From Arthrobacter sp. ERGS1:01 (GTDB lineage: Bacteria > Actinomycetota > Actinomycetes > Actinomycetales > Micrococcaceae): DNA of 64,000 nt. Below the pieces are notes generated by a model. It was given only the letters and a program-made list of their open reading frames with translations, ran no database searches and had not been told where the DNA came from. How positions within the stretch are numbered: the first letter of the stretch is position 1; each line of letters begins with the position of its first letter. Below, in pieces: positions 1-8,515 of the stretch. The stretch spans positions 3,286,001 to 3,350,000 of the forward strand of contig NZ_CP012479.1 in the NCBI RefSeq assembly GCF_001281315.1, in the 5' to 3' direction. A program made the position numbers and the translations under genes.

Positions 1-2
1 GC

Positions 3-419
3 GTGGAGATCTTTCCCCGCCCCGCAGCCAACTCGCTGGTGGAGGCCGCCTCCCTCATGGGCATCGAGCCGTCAGACATCGTGAAGTCGCTGGTGGTCAA
101 GCGCAGCGACGACACTTTCCTGTTTGCCCTGGTGCCCGGCGGCCGGTCCATTTCCTGGCCCAAGTTGCGCGCCGTGGTGGGGGTCAACAAGCTGCAGATG
201 CCCAAGGCCGACGTCGCCCTGGCCGCCACCGGCTACGAGCGCGGCACCATCACTCCCCTGGGCAGCACCACCGCCTGGCCGCTTTACGTGGACGAGGCGG
301 TGCTGGGTCGCCGGGTCGCCATGGGTGCGGGCGAGCACGGCTACAGCATGTTCGTCGACGCCGACGCCCTCATCGCCGCCTTCGAAGCCACCGTGGCGGA
401 CATCTCTGTCCCCGAGTAG
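3..419 (+). CDS. YbaK/EbsC-family aminoacyl-tRNA deacylase, 5' end outside window
   Basis: This is the C-terminal 138 residues of a YbaK/EbsC-type protein; the reading frame is open to the window edge, so the GTG at position 3 is probably internal. Family members hydrolyse mischarged aminoacyl-tRNA (Cys-tRNA-Pro in YbaK) in the cytoplasm. Visible family features are the lysine in the strand 'DIVKSLVV', the 'FALVPGG' strand, a 'KLQMPKAD' segment, and the 'TGYERGTITPLG' loop that lines the active site, followed by 'LYVDEAV'. The protein ends in a short alpha-helical tail. The next gene on this strand is far away, so it seems to end a transcription unit. The family assignment is good; which tRNA it edits cannot be told from sequence. 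Confidence 0.8.
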   Translation: MEIFPRPAANSLVEAASLMGIEPSDIVKSLVVKRSDDTFLFALVPGGRSISWPKLRAVVGVNKLQMPKADVALAATGYERGTITPLGSTTAWPLYVDEAVLGRRVAMGAGEHGYSMFVDADALIAAFEATVADISVPE

Positions 420-422
420 CAA

Positions 423-620
423 CGCCGTATCATCTTTGGCGCTCCCCGGGGCGACGCCGTATCACCTTTGGCGCTGATTTGATGAACGCCGTATCACCTA
501 GAGATCGCAAGGTGATACGGCGTTCATCGTTTTCCCGCCAAAGGTGATACCGCGTCCGCCGTTTCGGCACCAAAAGTGATACCGCGTCCGGGGGAAGGGC
601 GCCAAAAGTGATACGGCGTC
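423..620. repeat. Cluster of seven to eight ~20 bp repeats, both orientations (GTGATAC family)
   Basis: The gap between the YbaK-type gene and rplL is built almost entirely from one short element. Reading as GCCAAAAGTGATACCGCGTC it occurs near 537-556, 567-587 and 599-620. In the opposite orientation it occurs near 423-442 and 453-474. A 19 bp perfect inverted pair of the core lies at 481-499 and 510-528 with a 10-nt loop. The same element returns at 33.47-33.52 kb and 35.73-35.81 kb. It has no coding potential. It resembles a REP/MITE-like intergenic family; its function is unknown. Confidence 0.85.
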
Positions 621-628
621 GGGACGCA

Positions 629-661
629 AAGAAGCCCCGCACCAAACGGTGCGGGCTTCTT
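629..661 (-). terminator. Intrinsic terminator of rplJ-rplL
   Basis: A 14 bp GC-rich stem (AAGAAGCCCGCACC and its complement, with one bulged C) closes a short loop just downstream of the rplL stop. The A/T-rich ends of the arms make it usable from the minus strand. Confidence 0.75.
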
Positions 662-677
662 CGTGAAAAGCGAGAGA

Positions 678-1052
678 TTACTTGAGGGTAACCGTGGCGC
701 CGGCAGCCTCGAGGGCTTCCTTTGCCTTCTCGGCAGCTTCCTTGGTGGCGCCTTCGAGGACAGCCTTGGGAGCGGAGTCAACGACGTCCTTGGCTTCCTT
801 GAGGCCGAGGGACGTGATGGCGCGCACCTCCTTGATGACTGCAATCTTCTTGTCGCCAGCGGACTCGAGGATAACGTCGAATTCGGTCTGCTCTTCAGCT
901 TCTTCAGCTGCGGCACCGGCCGGACCGGCAACTGCAACAGCAGCAGCGGTAACTTCGAAGACCTCTTCGAACTTCTTCACGAACTCGGAGAGCTCGATGA
1001 TGGTCAGTTCCTTGAAAGCTTCAATGAGCTCGTCGTTGGTGAGCTTAGCCAT
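678..1052 (-). CDS. rplL: 50S ribosomal protein L7/L12
   Basis: The 124-residue stalk protein recruits and activates translation GTPases as dimers bound to L10. The normal family layout is present: an N-terminal dimerisation helix (about 1-32), an Ala/Gly/Val hinge (about 34-52), and a C-terminal factor-binding domain (about 56-124) with '[24 protein letters not shown]', the helix that contacts EF-Tu and EF-G. The length is typical. It follows rplJ by about 100 nt on the minus strand and ends at a terminator, so the two form the usual L10-L12 operon. The start ATG has a purine-rich ribosome binding site immediately upstream. Confidence 0.97.
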   Translation of the reverse strand: MAKLTNDELIEAFKELTIIELSEFVKKFEEVFEVTAAAVAVAGPAGAAAEEAEEQTEFDVILESAGDKKIAVIKEVRAITSLGLKEAKDVVDSAPKAVLEGATKEAAEKAKEALEAAGATVTLK

Positions 1053-1153
1053 GGGTGGCGCTCCTTCTGTGTACTTGGCCCGGAGGCCGAATCTTAAAAC
1101 CTAAGCCCTCATGGATTTAGGGAAAAACTACAGGGGACAAGCCCCCATGAGGA

Positions 1154-1738
1154 CTAGGCCTCGGTGGTCTCTGCTTCAGCAGCCGGTGCTTCTTCAGCGG
1201 CGGGAGCTTCTTCAGCAACCGGAGCTTCTTCGGCGGGTGCGGCTTCAGCCGGAGCGCCTTCGGCAAGCTTGAGGCGCAGGGCGTCGAGGGTGCGCGCAGC
1301 GGCGGCCATCGGAGCCTTGAGGATGCCGGCAACCTTGGCCAGCTGCAGCTCGCGGGATTCCAGAGCTGCCAGTGCGGCAACCTCAGAAGCGTCGAGAGCC
1401 TTGCCTTCGAAGATACCGGTCTTGATGATCAGTGCCTTGTTGGCCTTTGCAAAATCCGTCAGGCTCTTTGCTGCCGCAACAGCGTCACCCTTGATGAAAG
1501 CAATGGCGGTGGGGCCGCTGAGCTGACCTTCGAAAGCGTCAACACCAGCTTCCTTGGCCGCAATGGCAGTCAGGGTGTTCTTTACAACCGAGAACTTGGT
1601 GTCCTGGCCGAGAGAAACGCGCAGCTCCTTGAGCTGTGCAACGGTGAGCCCACGGTATTCGGTTAGGACTGCTGCAGTCGACTCGTTGAAATCTTGTGCG
1701 ATTTCTGCAACTGCGGCCACCTTTGTTGGCGTTGCCAT
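1154..1738 (-). CDS. rplJ: 50S ribosomal protein L10
   Basis: L10 anchors L7/L12 dimers on 23S rRNA at the base of the stalk. I place the start at the ATG giving '[14 protein letters not shown]' (194 residues), because AGGAGGG lies right upstream; the longer open frame runs into the leader hairpin. The N-terminal RNA-binding domain includes '[13 protein letters not shown]'. The C-terminal L12-binding helix is followed by an Ala/Glu/Pro-rich acidic tail (about 165-194) that is longer than in E. coli and common in actinobacteria. It is the first gene of the rplJL operon and is preceded by an L10-leader-like RNA, so feedback control by its own product is likely. Confidence 0.95.
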   Translation of the reverse strand: MATPTKVAAVAEIAQDFNESTAAVLTEYRGLTVAQLKELRVSLGQDTKFSVVKNTLTAIAAKEAGVDAFEGQLSGPTAIAFIKGDAVAAAKSLTDFAKANKALIIKTGIFEGKALDASEVAALAALESRELQLAKVAGILKAPMAAAARTLDALRLKLAEGAPAEAAPAEEAPVAEEAPAAEEAPAAEAETTEA

Positions 1739-2030
1739 AACCCTCCTTCCGGGAATTAGTGCCGGTCCTTCAGGTCCCCATCCGCGCCACCCTTGCGGGA
1801 TCAAACGGAAAAACAAAACGCCCCGCACAGATGTACGGGGCGTTTTCGCAGCGGATCCTTTGTGGATTTTCATCCAGGTTCAACACTGCTCATAAGCTTT
1901 GTGCACCTGCGCTGGCCGTCCTGATACGGACTTTCGGATGAAAACCTGCCCGGCTCCAACGTTGCAAGGCGCATGATGCACCTGGCTCGTGGGGGTGATT
2001 TCCATCGACCAACGGTCTTTGGTTCTTCAA
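1739..2030 (-). promoter_or_regulatory. L10-leader-like 5' UTR with attenuator hairpin
   Basis: About 290 nt of untranslated DNA precedes rplJ. The minus-strand transcript begins with an 'ACCAAAGACCGUUGGUC' segment around 2005-2025, resembling the L10/L12-binding element of rplJ leaders. It ends with an 11 bp stem (arms 1815-1825 and 1836-1846) followed by GTTTTT, which looks like an intrinsic terminator about 75 nt before the start codon. Established knowledge: L10(L12) represses its own operon through such leaders. Inference: binding here decides between read-through and termination. A covariance-model match would settle it. Confidence 0.6.
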
Positions 2031-2031
2031 G

Positions 2032-2059
2032 GTTATACGACGCCGGTCCCCGACTCCAA
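2032..2059 (-). promoter_or_regulatory. Likely sigma-A promoter of rplJ-rplL
   Basis: On the minus strand TTGGAG (2054-2059) and TATAAC (2032-2037) are separated by 16 bp. Transcription from here would begin right before the conserved L10-leader-like element. It sits between the end of the acetyltransferase gene and the leader, which fits a dedicated operon promoter. Confidence 0.55.
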
Positions 2060-2082
2060 ATCGGCGGGTGCTCCGAAGCGTG

Positions 2083-3156
2083 CTACAGGGCGGAGTCGAA
2101 CTCCTTTTGCCACTGCCCCGTGACCCCGGCGGCGGTGAATCCCAGCTGGTCGTTGACGGAGATCATGTAGTTGTTGTCGGCGGCGTTCCAGGTGTAGACG
2201 GTGCGCGAATGCGGAAACTCGACGGCCAGCCGTTCGAGGTTGGCGACCTTGATCTGCAGGCCAAGCTCCCGGCCCCGGTGGTCGGGGTCCACGATGGTGT
2301 CGTCCTGGTAGACGACGTCGTCGCGCTCGCCCAGCACCGAGATCGAGGTGAAGGCCACCAGCTCGCCGGTGGCGACGCATTCGGCCGCCGTGACGAGGGA
2401 ATGCCGCCCGGTCTTCAGCGACAGTTCCTCGGACTCCCGCAGTCTGGCCATGTCCCACAGCTGCGAGGCTGCCGCCTCCTGGCCGTGTTCAAGCCTGATG
2501 ATGTCCGCCACCCAGCTTTCCGGGCACCGGTCGGTCCACTGGTGGACGGAGTACGCATCACCGTGCGCTGTCCGGGCCCGGTCCGACAACTCCCGTGCGA
2601 CGGCGGCATCCAACGGCAGCGGGCAGGCACTGAACTGCTCCACCTGCTCCAGGCTGTATCCGGCGTTGTGGGCAAAGCGTGCCTCCCGGCTGCCCAGCGG
2701 CAACTCCCCGACCCCGCTCGCGGCCGGCAGCCGTTCTCCGCCGTCGTCGGCCAACGCCGCGGCGGAGTGGTTGGTCTCCACGACGACGATCCGCCGGTTT
2801 TCGCCGCGCACGAACGTCTCCGCGGCTTCCAGCAGTTTCCGGCCCAGGCCGTGGCCCTGGGCGGCCGGCAGCACGTCAAGGGTCACATGGGCCAGCTCCG
2901 TGTTGTCGTCGAGCGGCAGGGCGATGCCTGCCCGGCCCACGATGGTGCCGTCCAGCCGGGCAACCAGCATCACGTACCACTCGTAGGGGTCGTGGCACAC
3001 GGCGAGCAGCTCCTCCGCCGTGTAGGCAAGGTCGTCGTTGCCCCAGGTGTTGCTGCGCACCTGCCGGGACACCTCCACTGCCGCGCGGAAGTCCTCCGCG
3101 CCGTCGCCGTCGACGGTTGCGGGGACGACGAGTTGTTCGATCCGGATGTCAGTCAT
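2083..3156 (-). CDS. GNAT-family N-acetyltransferase, two-domain
   Basis: The 357-residue protein appears to hold two acetyltransferase (GNAT) domains. The first has the acetyl-CoA loop signature 'LPAAQGHGLGRKLLEAAE' (about 100-120). The second, C-terminal domain has 'VDPDHRGRELGLQIKVANLERLA', where the usual Q/RxxGxG/A loop is present but altered, followed by 'TWNAADNNYMISVNDQLGFTAAG'. The start is set at 'MTDIRIEQ', preceded by CAGGAGT. It lies between rplA and rplJ together with a second acetyltransferase gene 22 bp upstream, so the pair splits the usual ribosomal string. The substrate is unknown; mycothiol-synthase-like or antibiotic-acetylating activities are possible but not indicated. 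Confidence 0.8.
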   Translation of the reverse strand: MTDIRIEQLVVPATVDGDGAEDFRAAVEVSRQVRSNTWGNDDLAYTAEELLAVCHDPYEWYVMLVARLDGTIVGRAGIALPLDDNTELAHVTLDVLPAAQGHGLGRKLLEAAETFVRGENRRIVVVETNHSAAALADDGGERLPAASGVGELPLGSREARFAHNAGYSLEQVEQFSACPLPLDAAVARELSDRARTAHGDAYSVHQWTDRCPESWVADIIRLEHGQEAAASQLWDMARLRESEELSLKTGRHSLVTAAECVATGELVAFTSISVLGERDDVVYQDDTIVDPDHRGRELGLQIKVANLERLAVEFPHSRTVYTWNAADNNYMISVNDQLGFTAAGVTGQWQKEFDSAL

Positions 3157-3178
3157 AACTTTGGCACTCCTGAAACTT

Positions 3179-3721
3179 TCATGATGAGGGCCGCACCATG
3201 ACGTAGTCATGTTCGACCCGGTTCCCCAATGTGAAGCTTTTGGTTCCGGCAACGCTGAAACCGTGTTTTTCATAAAATGACCTGGCCCGCAGGTTCTCGT
3301 CGTTCACGCCGAGCCACACCTCCGGCGCGCCCTTCCCCAACGCCCACTGCAGGGACGCATCCATGAGCATGGTGCTCACCCCGCGGCCGTGGCAGTCGGG
3401 GCGTGCATAGCATTTGCTCAGCTCGATGGCCGCGGGCGTACCCAGCACGGCCGCCACGTCCGGGTCCTTTGTGGGCGCGTCCACGAGCATGGTGTAAGCG
3501 AGCAGGGGCTGCGGGGCGCCTGCATCCTCGGCCACGAATACGGCCCGGGCAGGGTCCACAAGGTAGCCGGAAAAGGCGCCCGCAGAAAGATGCTCGGCAA
3601 TGAACGCCGCAATGTCGGCCTCGGTGCTGCCCGGCGGGCACGCCAGCGGAAAGGTGGCCGCCGCCAACTCGGACAGTGCCGCCGCGTCCGCCGTCGTTGC
3701 CTGCCGAATTGTGACGCCCAT
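3179..3721 (-). CDS. GNAT-family N-acetyltransferase
   Basis: A compact single-domain acetyltransferase of 180 residues, starting at 'MGVTIRQATTADAAALSE'. It shows the canonical GNAT motif A, 'CYARPDCHGRGVSTMLMDASLQWA', and the later 'EVWLGVNDENLRARSFYEKHGF' motif B/tail, typical of small-molecule or protein N-acetylases of the RimI/YjaB type. It ends 22 bp before the next acetyltransferase gene on the same strand, so they are probably cotranscribed. A strong terminator separates it from rplA upstream, so it should have its own promoter. Substrate not predictable. Confidence 0.82.
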   Translation of the reverse strand: MGVTIRQATTADAAALSELAAATFPLACPPGSTEADIAAFIAEHLSAGAFSGYLVDPARAVFVAEDAGAPQPLLAYTMLVDAPTKDPDVAAVLGTPAAIELSKCYARPDCHGRGVSTMLMDASLQWALGKGAPEVWLGVNDENLRARSFYEKHGFSVAGTKSFTLGNRVEHDYVMVRPSS

Positions 3722-3771
3722 GAAAATGCTCCCGAAATTTTGCGTGTACCGCGCGTATCCATCCACCATAC

Positions 3772-3816
3772 AAAAAAGAAAGGGGCCGGTGTAGCGAAAA
3801 CGCTACACCGGCCCCT
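3772..3816 (-). terminator. Intrinsic terminator after rplA
   Basis: A perfect 16 bp stem (3781-3796 with 3801-3816) and AAAA loop, followed on the minus strand by a T-rich run (TTCTTTTTT), lies about 20 bp past the rplA stop. It closes the secE-nusG-rplK-rplA unit. Confidence 0.9.
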
Positions 3817-3836
3817 CCCAAAGCAAGGCTTAAGCC

Positions 3837-4544
3837 TTAGTCCTCGGTGACAACCTTCGTCACCTGCGGGTCAACCGTGATGCCGGGGCCGAACGTCGTG
3901 GTGACGGTGGCCTTCTGCAGGTAGCGGCCCTTGGAAGCGGACGGCTTCAAACGCAGGACCTCTTCGAGGGCTGCGGCGTAGTTCTCGGCCAGCTTGATGG
4001 CGTCGAAGGAAACCTTGCCGATGATGAAGTGCAGGTTGGAGTGCTTGTCGACGCGGAAGTCGATCTTTCCACCCTTGATGTCGTTGACAGCCTTGGCGAC
4101 GTCGTTCGTTACCGTACCGGTCTTCGGGTTCGGCATGAGGTTACGCGGGCCAAGAACCTTACCCAAACGGCCAACCTTACCCATGAGGTCAGGGGTCGCA
4201 ACGGCTGCGTCGAAGTCGGTCCAGCCGCCCTGGATCTTTTCGATCAGTTCGTCGGTGCCAACGAATTCGGCGCCGGCTGCGATAGCGGCCTCGGCGCGCT
4301 CACCCGTTGCGAAAACGAGGACGCGGGCGGTCTTACCCGTACCGTGCGGCAGGTTAACCGTGCCACGGATCATCTGGTCGGCCTTGCGGGGGTCGACGCC
4401 GAGGCGGAAAGCGACCTCAACGGTGGCGTCGAACTTGGACGGGTTGGTGTCCTTGGCGAGCTTGATGGCCTCGAACGGTGCGTAAACCTTGTCCGCATCG
4501 ATCTTGGCTACGGCTGCCTCATATGCTTTGCTGCGCTTTGCCAT
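3837..4544 (-). CDS. rplA: 50S ribosomal protein L1
   Basis: L1 forms the mobile stalk that releases deacylated tRNA from the E site and represses its own operon by binding mRNA. The 235-residue length is normal. Family hallmarks include '[32 protein letters not shown]' and the domain II segment '[15 protein letters not shown]', the latter being the L1 signature, followed by '[19 protein letters not shown]'. The start ATG has GGAGAAAC upstream. It is the last gene of the rplK-rplA pair, after an unusually long 189 bp gap in which I see no gene or clear regulatory hairpin. Confidence 0.97.
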   Translation of the reverse strand: MAKRSKAYEAAVAKIDADKVYAPFEAIKLAKDTNPSKFDATVEVAFRLGVDPRKADQMIRGTVNLPHGTGKTARVLVFATGERAEAAIAAGAEFVGTDELIEKIQGGWTDFDAAVATPDLMGKVGRLGKVLGPRNLMPNPKTGTVTNDVAKAVNDIKGGKIDFRVDKHSNLHFIIGKVSFDAIKLAENYAAALEEVLRLKPSASKGRYLQKATVTTTFGPGITVDPQVTKVVTED

Positions 4545-4733
4545 GCTGCTTGTTTCTCCTTGTGCAGTTGTGGTCGTTAGGACCGCGCGGGCCCTGCCAC
4601 TGACGTCCGGCGCCAGGCACGCTTAGGTGACCTGTACGCCGTCGTTCTTTATGATTTTGGTGGTGTCCGCCGACCGTGCAAAAGCTTGGTCAACGGTTGA
4701 TGGTCCCGACAAGCGCGACCACCGGAAGGGGCT

Positions 4734-5165
4734 TTAGGCCTCGACCGTGATACCCATGGAACGGGCGGTGCCGGCGATGATCTTCTCGGCGCCTTCGATG
4801 CTCGTGGCGTTGAGGTCAACCATCTTCTGGTTGGCGATCTCGGTGACCTGTGCCTTGGTCAGCTGGGCAACCTTGACGGTGTGCGGGGTAGCTGAACCCT
4901 TGGCAACGCCTGCAGCCTTCTTGATGAGCTCTGCAGCCGGCGGGGTCTTGGTGATGAAGGTGAAGGAACGGTCTTCGTAAACCGTGATTTCAACCGGGAT
5001 AACGTTTCCGCGCTGGGATTCCGTGGCAGCGTTGTACGCCTTGCAGAATTCCATGATGTTGACACCGTGCTGACCAAGCGCGGGACCAATCGGCGGTGCC
5101 GGGTTGGCGGCGCCTGCCTGGATCTGCAGCTTGATAAGGCCGGTGACCTTTTTCTTGGGAGCCAA
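4734..5165 (-). CDS. rplK: 50S ribosomal protein L11
   Basis: L11 binds the GTPase-associated centre of 23S rRNA. The 143-residue length matches the family. The N-terminal '[36 protein letters not shown]' region carries the proline-rich thiostrepton-site switch, and the C-terminal domain includes '[30 protein letters not shown]', the ribosomal L11 signature. It lies between nusG and rplA on the minus strand, the standard order in actinobacteria. Confidence 0.97.
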   Translation of the reverse strand: MAPKKKVTGLIKLQIQAGAANPAPPIGPALGQHGVNIMEFCKAYNAATESQRGNVIPVEITVYEDRSFTFITKTPPAAELIKKAAGVAKGSATPHTVKVAQLTKAQVTEIANQKMVDLNATSIEGAEKIIAGTARSMGITVEA

Positions 5166-5294
5166 TGTAGGGTCCTTCTCTCAATAACTTTCCTTGGACG
5201 ACGGAGCGCGTCCACGGTGGGTGGCCGAATGGCGTTCGGCCGGACGCTGTGCGGCAACTAAGCAAATTGCCGCGCAGCGAAATCTTGGGGTCAA

Positions 5295-6140
5295 CTAGAT
5301 CTTGGTGACCTGGTTGAAGGAGAGCGTAACCGGGGTTTCGCGCTCGAAGATCGAAACCAGCACCACGAGCTGCTGGGTTTCGGGTTTGATCTCGGAGATC
5401 GTCGCGGAGAGGGTCTCGAACGGACCGTCCTTGACGATGACGGCCTCGCCGACCTCGAAGTCGATCTCGGCGTCGATCGGATCGTGACGCAGCGGAACGC
5501 CGGTCTCTTCGGCCTGCTGCTCCTCGAAGATCGGGGCCAGCATGGAGAAGACCTCGTCCAGGCGCAGCGGGACCGGGTTGTGTGCGTTGCCAACAAAGCC
5601 GGTGACGCCGGGCGTGTGGCGGACAACGCCCCACGAAGCATCGGTCAGGTCCATGCGGACAAGAACGTAGCCGGGGATGCGAACACGGTTCACAACCTTG
5701 CGCTGGGCGTTCTTGATCTCGACGACTTCTTCCATCGGAACCTGAACTTCGAAGATGTAATCTTCCATGTTCAGCGACAGGCTGCGGGATTCCAGGTTGA
5801 CCTTCACGCGGTTTTCGTAACCGGCGTAAGAGTGGATGACGTACCAGTCGCCTTCCTGGCGACGCAGTTTGGCCTTGAATTCCTCGGCCGGGTCCACCTC
5901 GGGCTCGGCGGGAACGACGGCGTCGGCCGGCTCCTGCTCAGCCTCGGCGTCGTCGCCGGCCTCTTCTTCAACGGCGTCTTCTTCAACGGCCTCGTCGGAG
6001 TCGACGTCGTCCTCGAGCTCTTCAGCCTCGGGAGCGTCTACGTCCTCGGGGGCATCAAGGTCAGCACTGATGGCAGCATCAGCAACCACAGTGTCCAGGT
6101 CCTGCTCACTGTAAGTTGCCTCGGGCTCCTGCTCAGACAC
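5295..6140 (-). CDS. nusG: Transcription termination/antitermination protein NusG
   Basis: NusG binds RNA polymerase and couples it to Rho or the ribosome. The 281-residue product starts with GTG behind AGGAAATT. Its first ~95 residues are a strongly acidic Asp/Glu/Ala extension, longer than in E. coli (181 residues in total) but usual in actinobacteria. The NGN domain follows with '[19 protein letters not shown]' and '[30 protein letters not shown]'. The C-terminal KOW domain is '[24 protein letters not shown]'. It is cotranscribed with secE upstream (about 90 bp gap) and rplK downstream. Confidence 0.96.
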   Translation of the reverse strand: MSEQEPEATYSEQDLDTVVADAAISADLDAPEDVDAPEAEELEDDVDSDEAVEEDAVEEEAGDDAEAEQEPADAVVPAEPEVDPAEEFKAKLRRQEGDWYVIHSYAGYENRVKVNLESRSLSLNMEDYIFEVQVPMEEVVEIKNAQRKVVNRVRIPGYVLVRMDLTDASWGVVRHTPGVTGFVGNAHNPVPLRLDEVFSMLAPIFEEQQAEETGVPLRHDPIDAEIDFEVGEAVIVKDGPFETLSATISEIKPETQQLVVLVSIFERETPVTLSFNQVTKI

Positions 6141-6229
6141 GAATTTCCTGCTTTCCTTGTGCGTTTCTTAAATGGCTCAAACCGACCCCATGCCAAAAAT
6201 CACTGGCGGGGCCGGCCAAAGTTGAGCGT

Positions 6230-6523
6230 TTACTGCTCGACGGATACGTTCCCGCCAAAGATCCACAGCACGGCCTTGCCGAAGCCCAGATCCAAGACGG
6301 TGACGATGCCCATCATGATTACGACGAATACCAGCACGACGGCGGTGTAGTTGACCAACTCTTTACGAGTGGGGGTGACAACCTTTTTCATCTCGCCAAT
6401 GACTTGGCGGAGGAAGACTGCTATGCGACCAAAGAACCCGGGGCCACCGGACTTGGAGGTCTTCTTAGCAGAGGGGCCCTTGGGGCGGCTTGCCGCAGTA
6501 TCGGTCACCAGTGCCTCGCTCAT
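6230..6523 (-). CDS. secE: Preprotein translocase subunit SecE
   Basis: SecE clamps the SecY channel in the cytoplasmic membrane. The form with one transmembrane segment is seen: a Ser/Lys-rich N-terminal stretch, the conserved amphipathic helix 'FLRQVIGEMKKVVTPTRKEL', then one membrane span ('YTAVVLVFVVIMMGIVTVLDLGFG'). I take the ATG of 'MSEALVTD' (97 residues). A TTG ten codons upstream is an alternative, and neither has a strong ribosome binding site. Position between tRNA-Trp and nusG is the conserved actinobacterial arrangement. Confidence 0.93.
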   Translation of the reverse strand: MSEALVTDTAASRPKGPSAKKTSKSGGPGFFGRIAVFLRQVIGEMKKVVTPTRKELVNYTAVVLVFVVIMMGIVTVLDLGFGKAVLWIFGGNVSVEQ

Positions 6524-6593
6524 CAATTGTTGGGATGACACCGCGCCCGTCAACCGAGCTGTGTCTTGTGCAGTTTATTCGCTAGACGGCTAT

Positions 6594-6627
6594 GGGTTTG
6601 GTTCACAAGTTACTGTGAACCAAACCC
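6594..6627 (-). terminator. 14 bp perfect hairpin between tRNA-Trp and secE
   Basis: GGGTTTGGTTCACA pairs exactly with its complement across a 6-nt loop, just 3' of the tRNA. There is no T-run on either side, so it may be a weak terminator or a processing signal that separates tRNA-Trp from the secE transcript. Confidence 0.5.
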
Positions 6628-6641
6628 GTTACGCCTATGCG

Positions 6642-6714
6642 CAGGGCAGACAGGACTCGAACCTGCAACCTGCGGTTTTGGAGACCGCTGCGCTACCAAT
6701 TGCGCCACTACCCT
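6642..6714 (-). tRNA. tRNA-Trp (CCA anticodon)
   Basis: The minus strand folds as a 73-nt tRNA: acceptor AGGGTAG with CTGCCCT, D-arm 'GCGCAATTGGTAGCGC', anticodon loop CTCCAAA giving CCA, and T-arm loop TTCGAGT. The 3' CCA is not encoded. It lies upstream of secE as in most actinobacteria. Confidence 0.97.
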
Positions 6715-6954
6715 TTGTAACTTTCAGCTTGGGGCCTGCAAGCCCCGTCAGCGCCGATCGCCATGAAATAACTTACAGTCTTGGTCCGCTGTTTTCCAAA
6801 CCAGCGTCAAGGCGTGCACCATCATGGCGTTTTGGCACCGGTTGTCCATTCTACGCAATCTTGTGCTGAACGTCGAACCGGGGTGCGATACGCCTAAAGT
6901 AGGGGGTGACGAAGTTTGTGTTTTAGGCTCACCACCTTTAAGGAAAGTAACTTG

Positions 6955-8187
6955 ATGTCTGCCGATATGACAGCCGCCCCCGCCACCGGACGCCGCGTCT
7001 CCGCCCGAATCGCCGCCATTGCCGAATCCGCCACCCTGGCCGTGGACGCCAAAGCCAAGGCCCTGAAGGCCGCCGGGCGCCCGGTGATCGGCTTTGGTGC
7101 CGGCGAACCCGATTTCCCCACCCCCGGGTACATCGTCGATGCCGCCATTGACGCGGCCCGCCAGCCCAAGTTCCACCGCTACTCCCCTGCGGCCGGCCTG
7201 CCCGAGCTCAAGGCCGCCATTGCGGCGAAGACCCTGCGCGATTCCGGGTACGCCGTGGACCCGGCCCAGGTGGTTGTCACCAACGGCGGCAAGCAGGCCG
7301 TGTACGAATCCTTCGCCACCTTGCTGGATCCGGGCGACGAGGTCATCATCCCCACCCCGTACTGGACCACCTACCCGGAGGCCATCCGGCTGGCCGGCGG
7401 CGTCCCCGTGGAGGTTTTTGCCGGCCCCGAGCAGGGTTACCTGGTCACGGTGGACCAGCTTGAAGCCGCGCTGACCCCGAACACCAAGATCCTGCTGTTC
7501 GTATCCCCGTCCAACCCCACCGGCGCCGTCTACTCGCCGGAGCAGACCCGCGAAATTGGCTTGTGGGCTGCAGCCAAGGGCCTGTGGGTCATCACGGACG
7601 AGATCTATGAGCACCTGACCTACGACGGCGTTCCCTTCACTTCCATTGCCACCGCCGCCCCGGAACTGGGCGACAAGGTGGTAATCCTCAACGGTGTCGC
7701 CAAGACCTACGCCATGACGGGTTGGCGAGTGGGCTGGATGGTGGCACCCCTGGACGTGGCCAAGGCCGCCACGAACATGCAGTCGCATGCCACCTCCAAC
7801 GTGGCCAACGTCTCGCAGATGGCCGCCCTGGCCGCCCTCACCGGGCCGCTGACCGCCGTCGATGAGATGAAGGTGGCCTTCGACCGCCGCCGCAAGGCCA
7901 TGGTTGCCGGCCTGAACGCGATCGACGGCGTCGTCTGCCCCACCCCGCACGGCGCGTTCTACGCCTATGCCGACGTCCGCGGCCTGCTGGGTCGCGAACT
8001 GGGCGGCATCCGTCCGGCCACGTCCGCCGAGCTTGCCGCGCTAATCCTGGAAAAGGCCGAGGTTGCCGTGGTTCCCGGTGAAGCCTTCGGCCCCAGCGGC
8101 TACCTGCGCCTGTCCTACGCCCTCGGCGACGAGGACCTCGCCGTCGGCGTGGCCCGCCTGCAGGAGTTCCTGGGCACCGCGAAGTAG
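6955..8187 (+). CDS. Pyridoxal-phosphate aminotransferase, class I (aspartate-type)
   Basis: A 410-residue fold-type I aminotransferase; family members interconvert aspartate or other amino acids with 2-oxoacids. The start is 'MSADMTAAP', with AAGGAAAG 10 bp upstream. Visible motifs are '[16 protein letters not shown]' near the N-terminus, '[14 protein letters not shown]' (PLP phosphate cup), the substrate strand '[11 protein letters not shown]', '[14 protein letters not shown]' with the ring-nitrogen Asp, and the PLP lysine in '[16 protein letters not shown]'. A C-terminal arginine for the alpha-carboxylate is in 'GYLRLSYA'. It is divergent from the tRNA-Trp/secE unit and apparently monocistronic. 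Aspartate aminotransferase (AspC-like) is the best guess; prephenate or aromatic specificity cannot be excluded. Confidence 0.88.
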   Translation: MSADMTAAPATGRRVSARIAAIAESATLAVDAKAKALKAAGRPVIGFGAGEPDFPTPGYIVDAAIDAARQPKFHRYSPAAGLPELKAAIAAKTLRDSGYAVDPAQVVVTNGGKQAVYESFATLLDPGDEVIIPTPYWTTYPEAIRLAGGVPVEVFAGPEQGYLVTVDQLEAALTPNTKILLFVSPSNPTGAVYSPEQTREIGLWAAAKGLWVITDEIYEHLTYDGVPFTSIATAAPELGDKVVILNGVAKTYAMTGWRVGWMVAPLDVAKAATNMQSHATSNVANVSQMAALAALTGPLTAVDEMKVAFDRRRKAMVAGLNAIDGVVCPTPHGAFYAYADVRGLLGRELGGIRPATSAELAALILEKAEVAVVPGEAFGPSGYLRLSYALGDEDLAVGVARLQEFLGTAK

Positions 8188-8253
8188 TTATATGGGGCGG
8201 GCGCCGCGCGTTTTGCGCCGGCCCCGCCCCTTACTTTGACTAAATAGTGGTGC

Positions 8254-8480
8254 GGGGGCTGTTGTGGTGATTCGCCCATGGAGGGCCGTGGGCGAATCAC
8301 CACAACGGCCCCCGGACTGCCGAAACGTGTCAACAATGGCCGCAAAACACCATTGCGGCCCCCGGCGTATCGGTAGCTCGGACATCGCTTGCGCCGAAAA
8401 CTGCATTCGGTACCGAGAACTGAATCCGTGCGCCGAATCCTGTGCACAGAAACAGTTCTCGGCACGCAAAGCAGTTTTCG
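8254..8480. repeat. Three consecutive inverted repeats in a gene-free gap
   Basis: The 328 bp between the convergent aminotransferase and response-regulator genes holds no gene. It holds a 25 bp inverted repeat (8254-8278 with 8289-8313, one G-T pair), an 8 bp one (8338-8345 with 8353-8360), and a 28 bp imperfect one (8395-8422 with 8453-8480, 24 of 28 paired). The first could terminate transcription from both sides; no long T-run is present. Confidence 0.8.
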
Positions 8481-8515
8481 AGAGCCGGCTTCGACGGCGG
8501 GTCTCGCACCAGCCC

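Noticed and set aside
423..620. CRISPR array reading of the repeat cluster
   Set aside because: Repeats are in both orientations, spacers are irregular and very short, and there are no cas genes.
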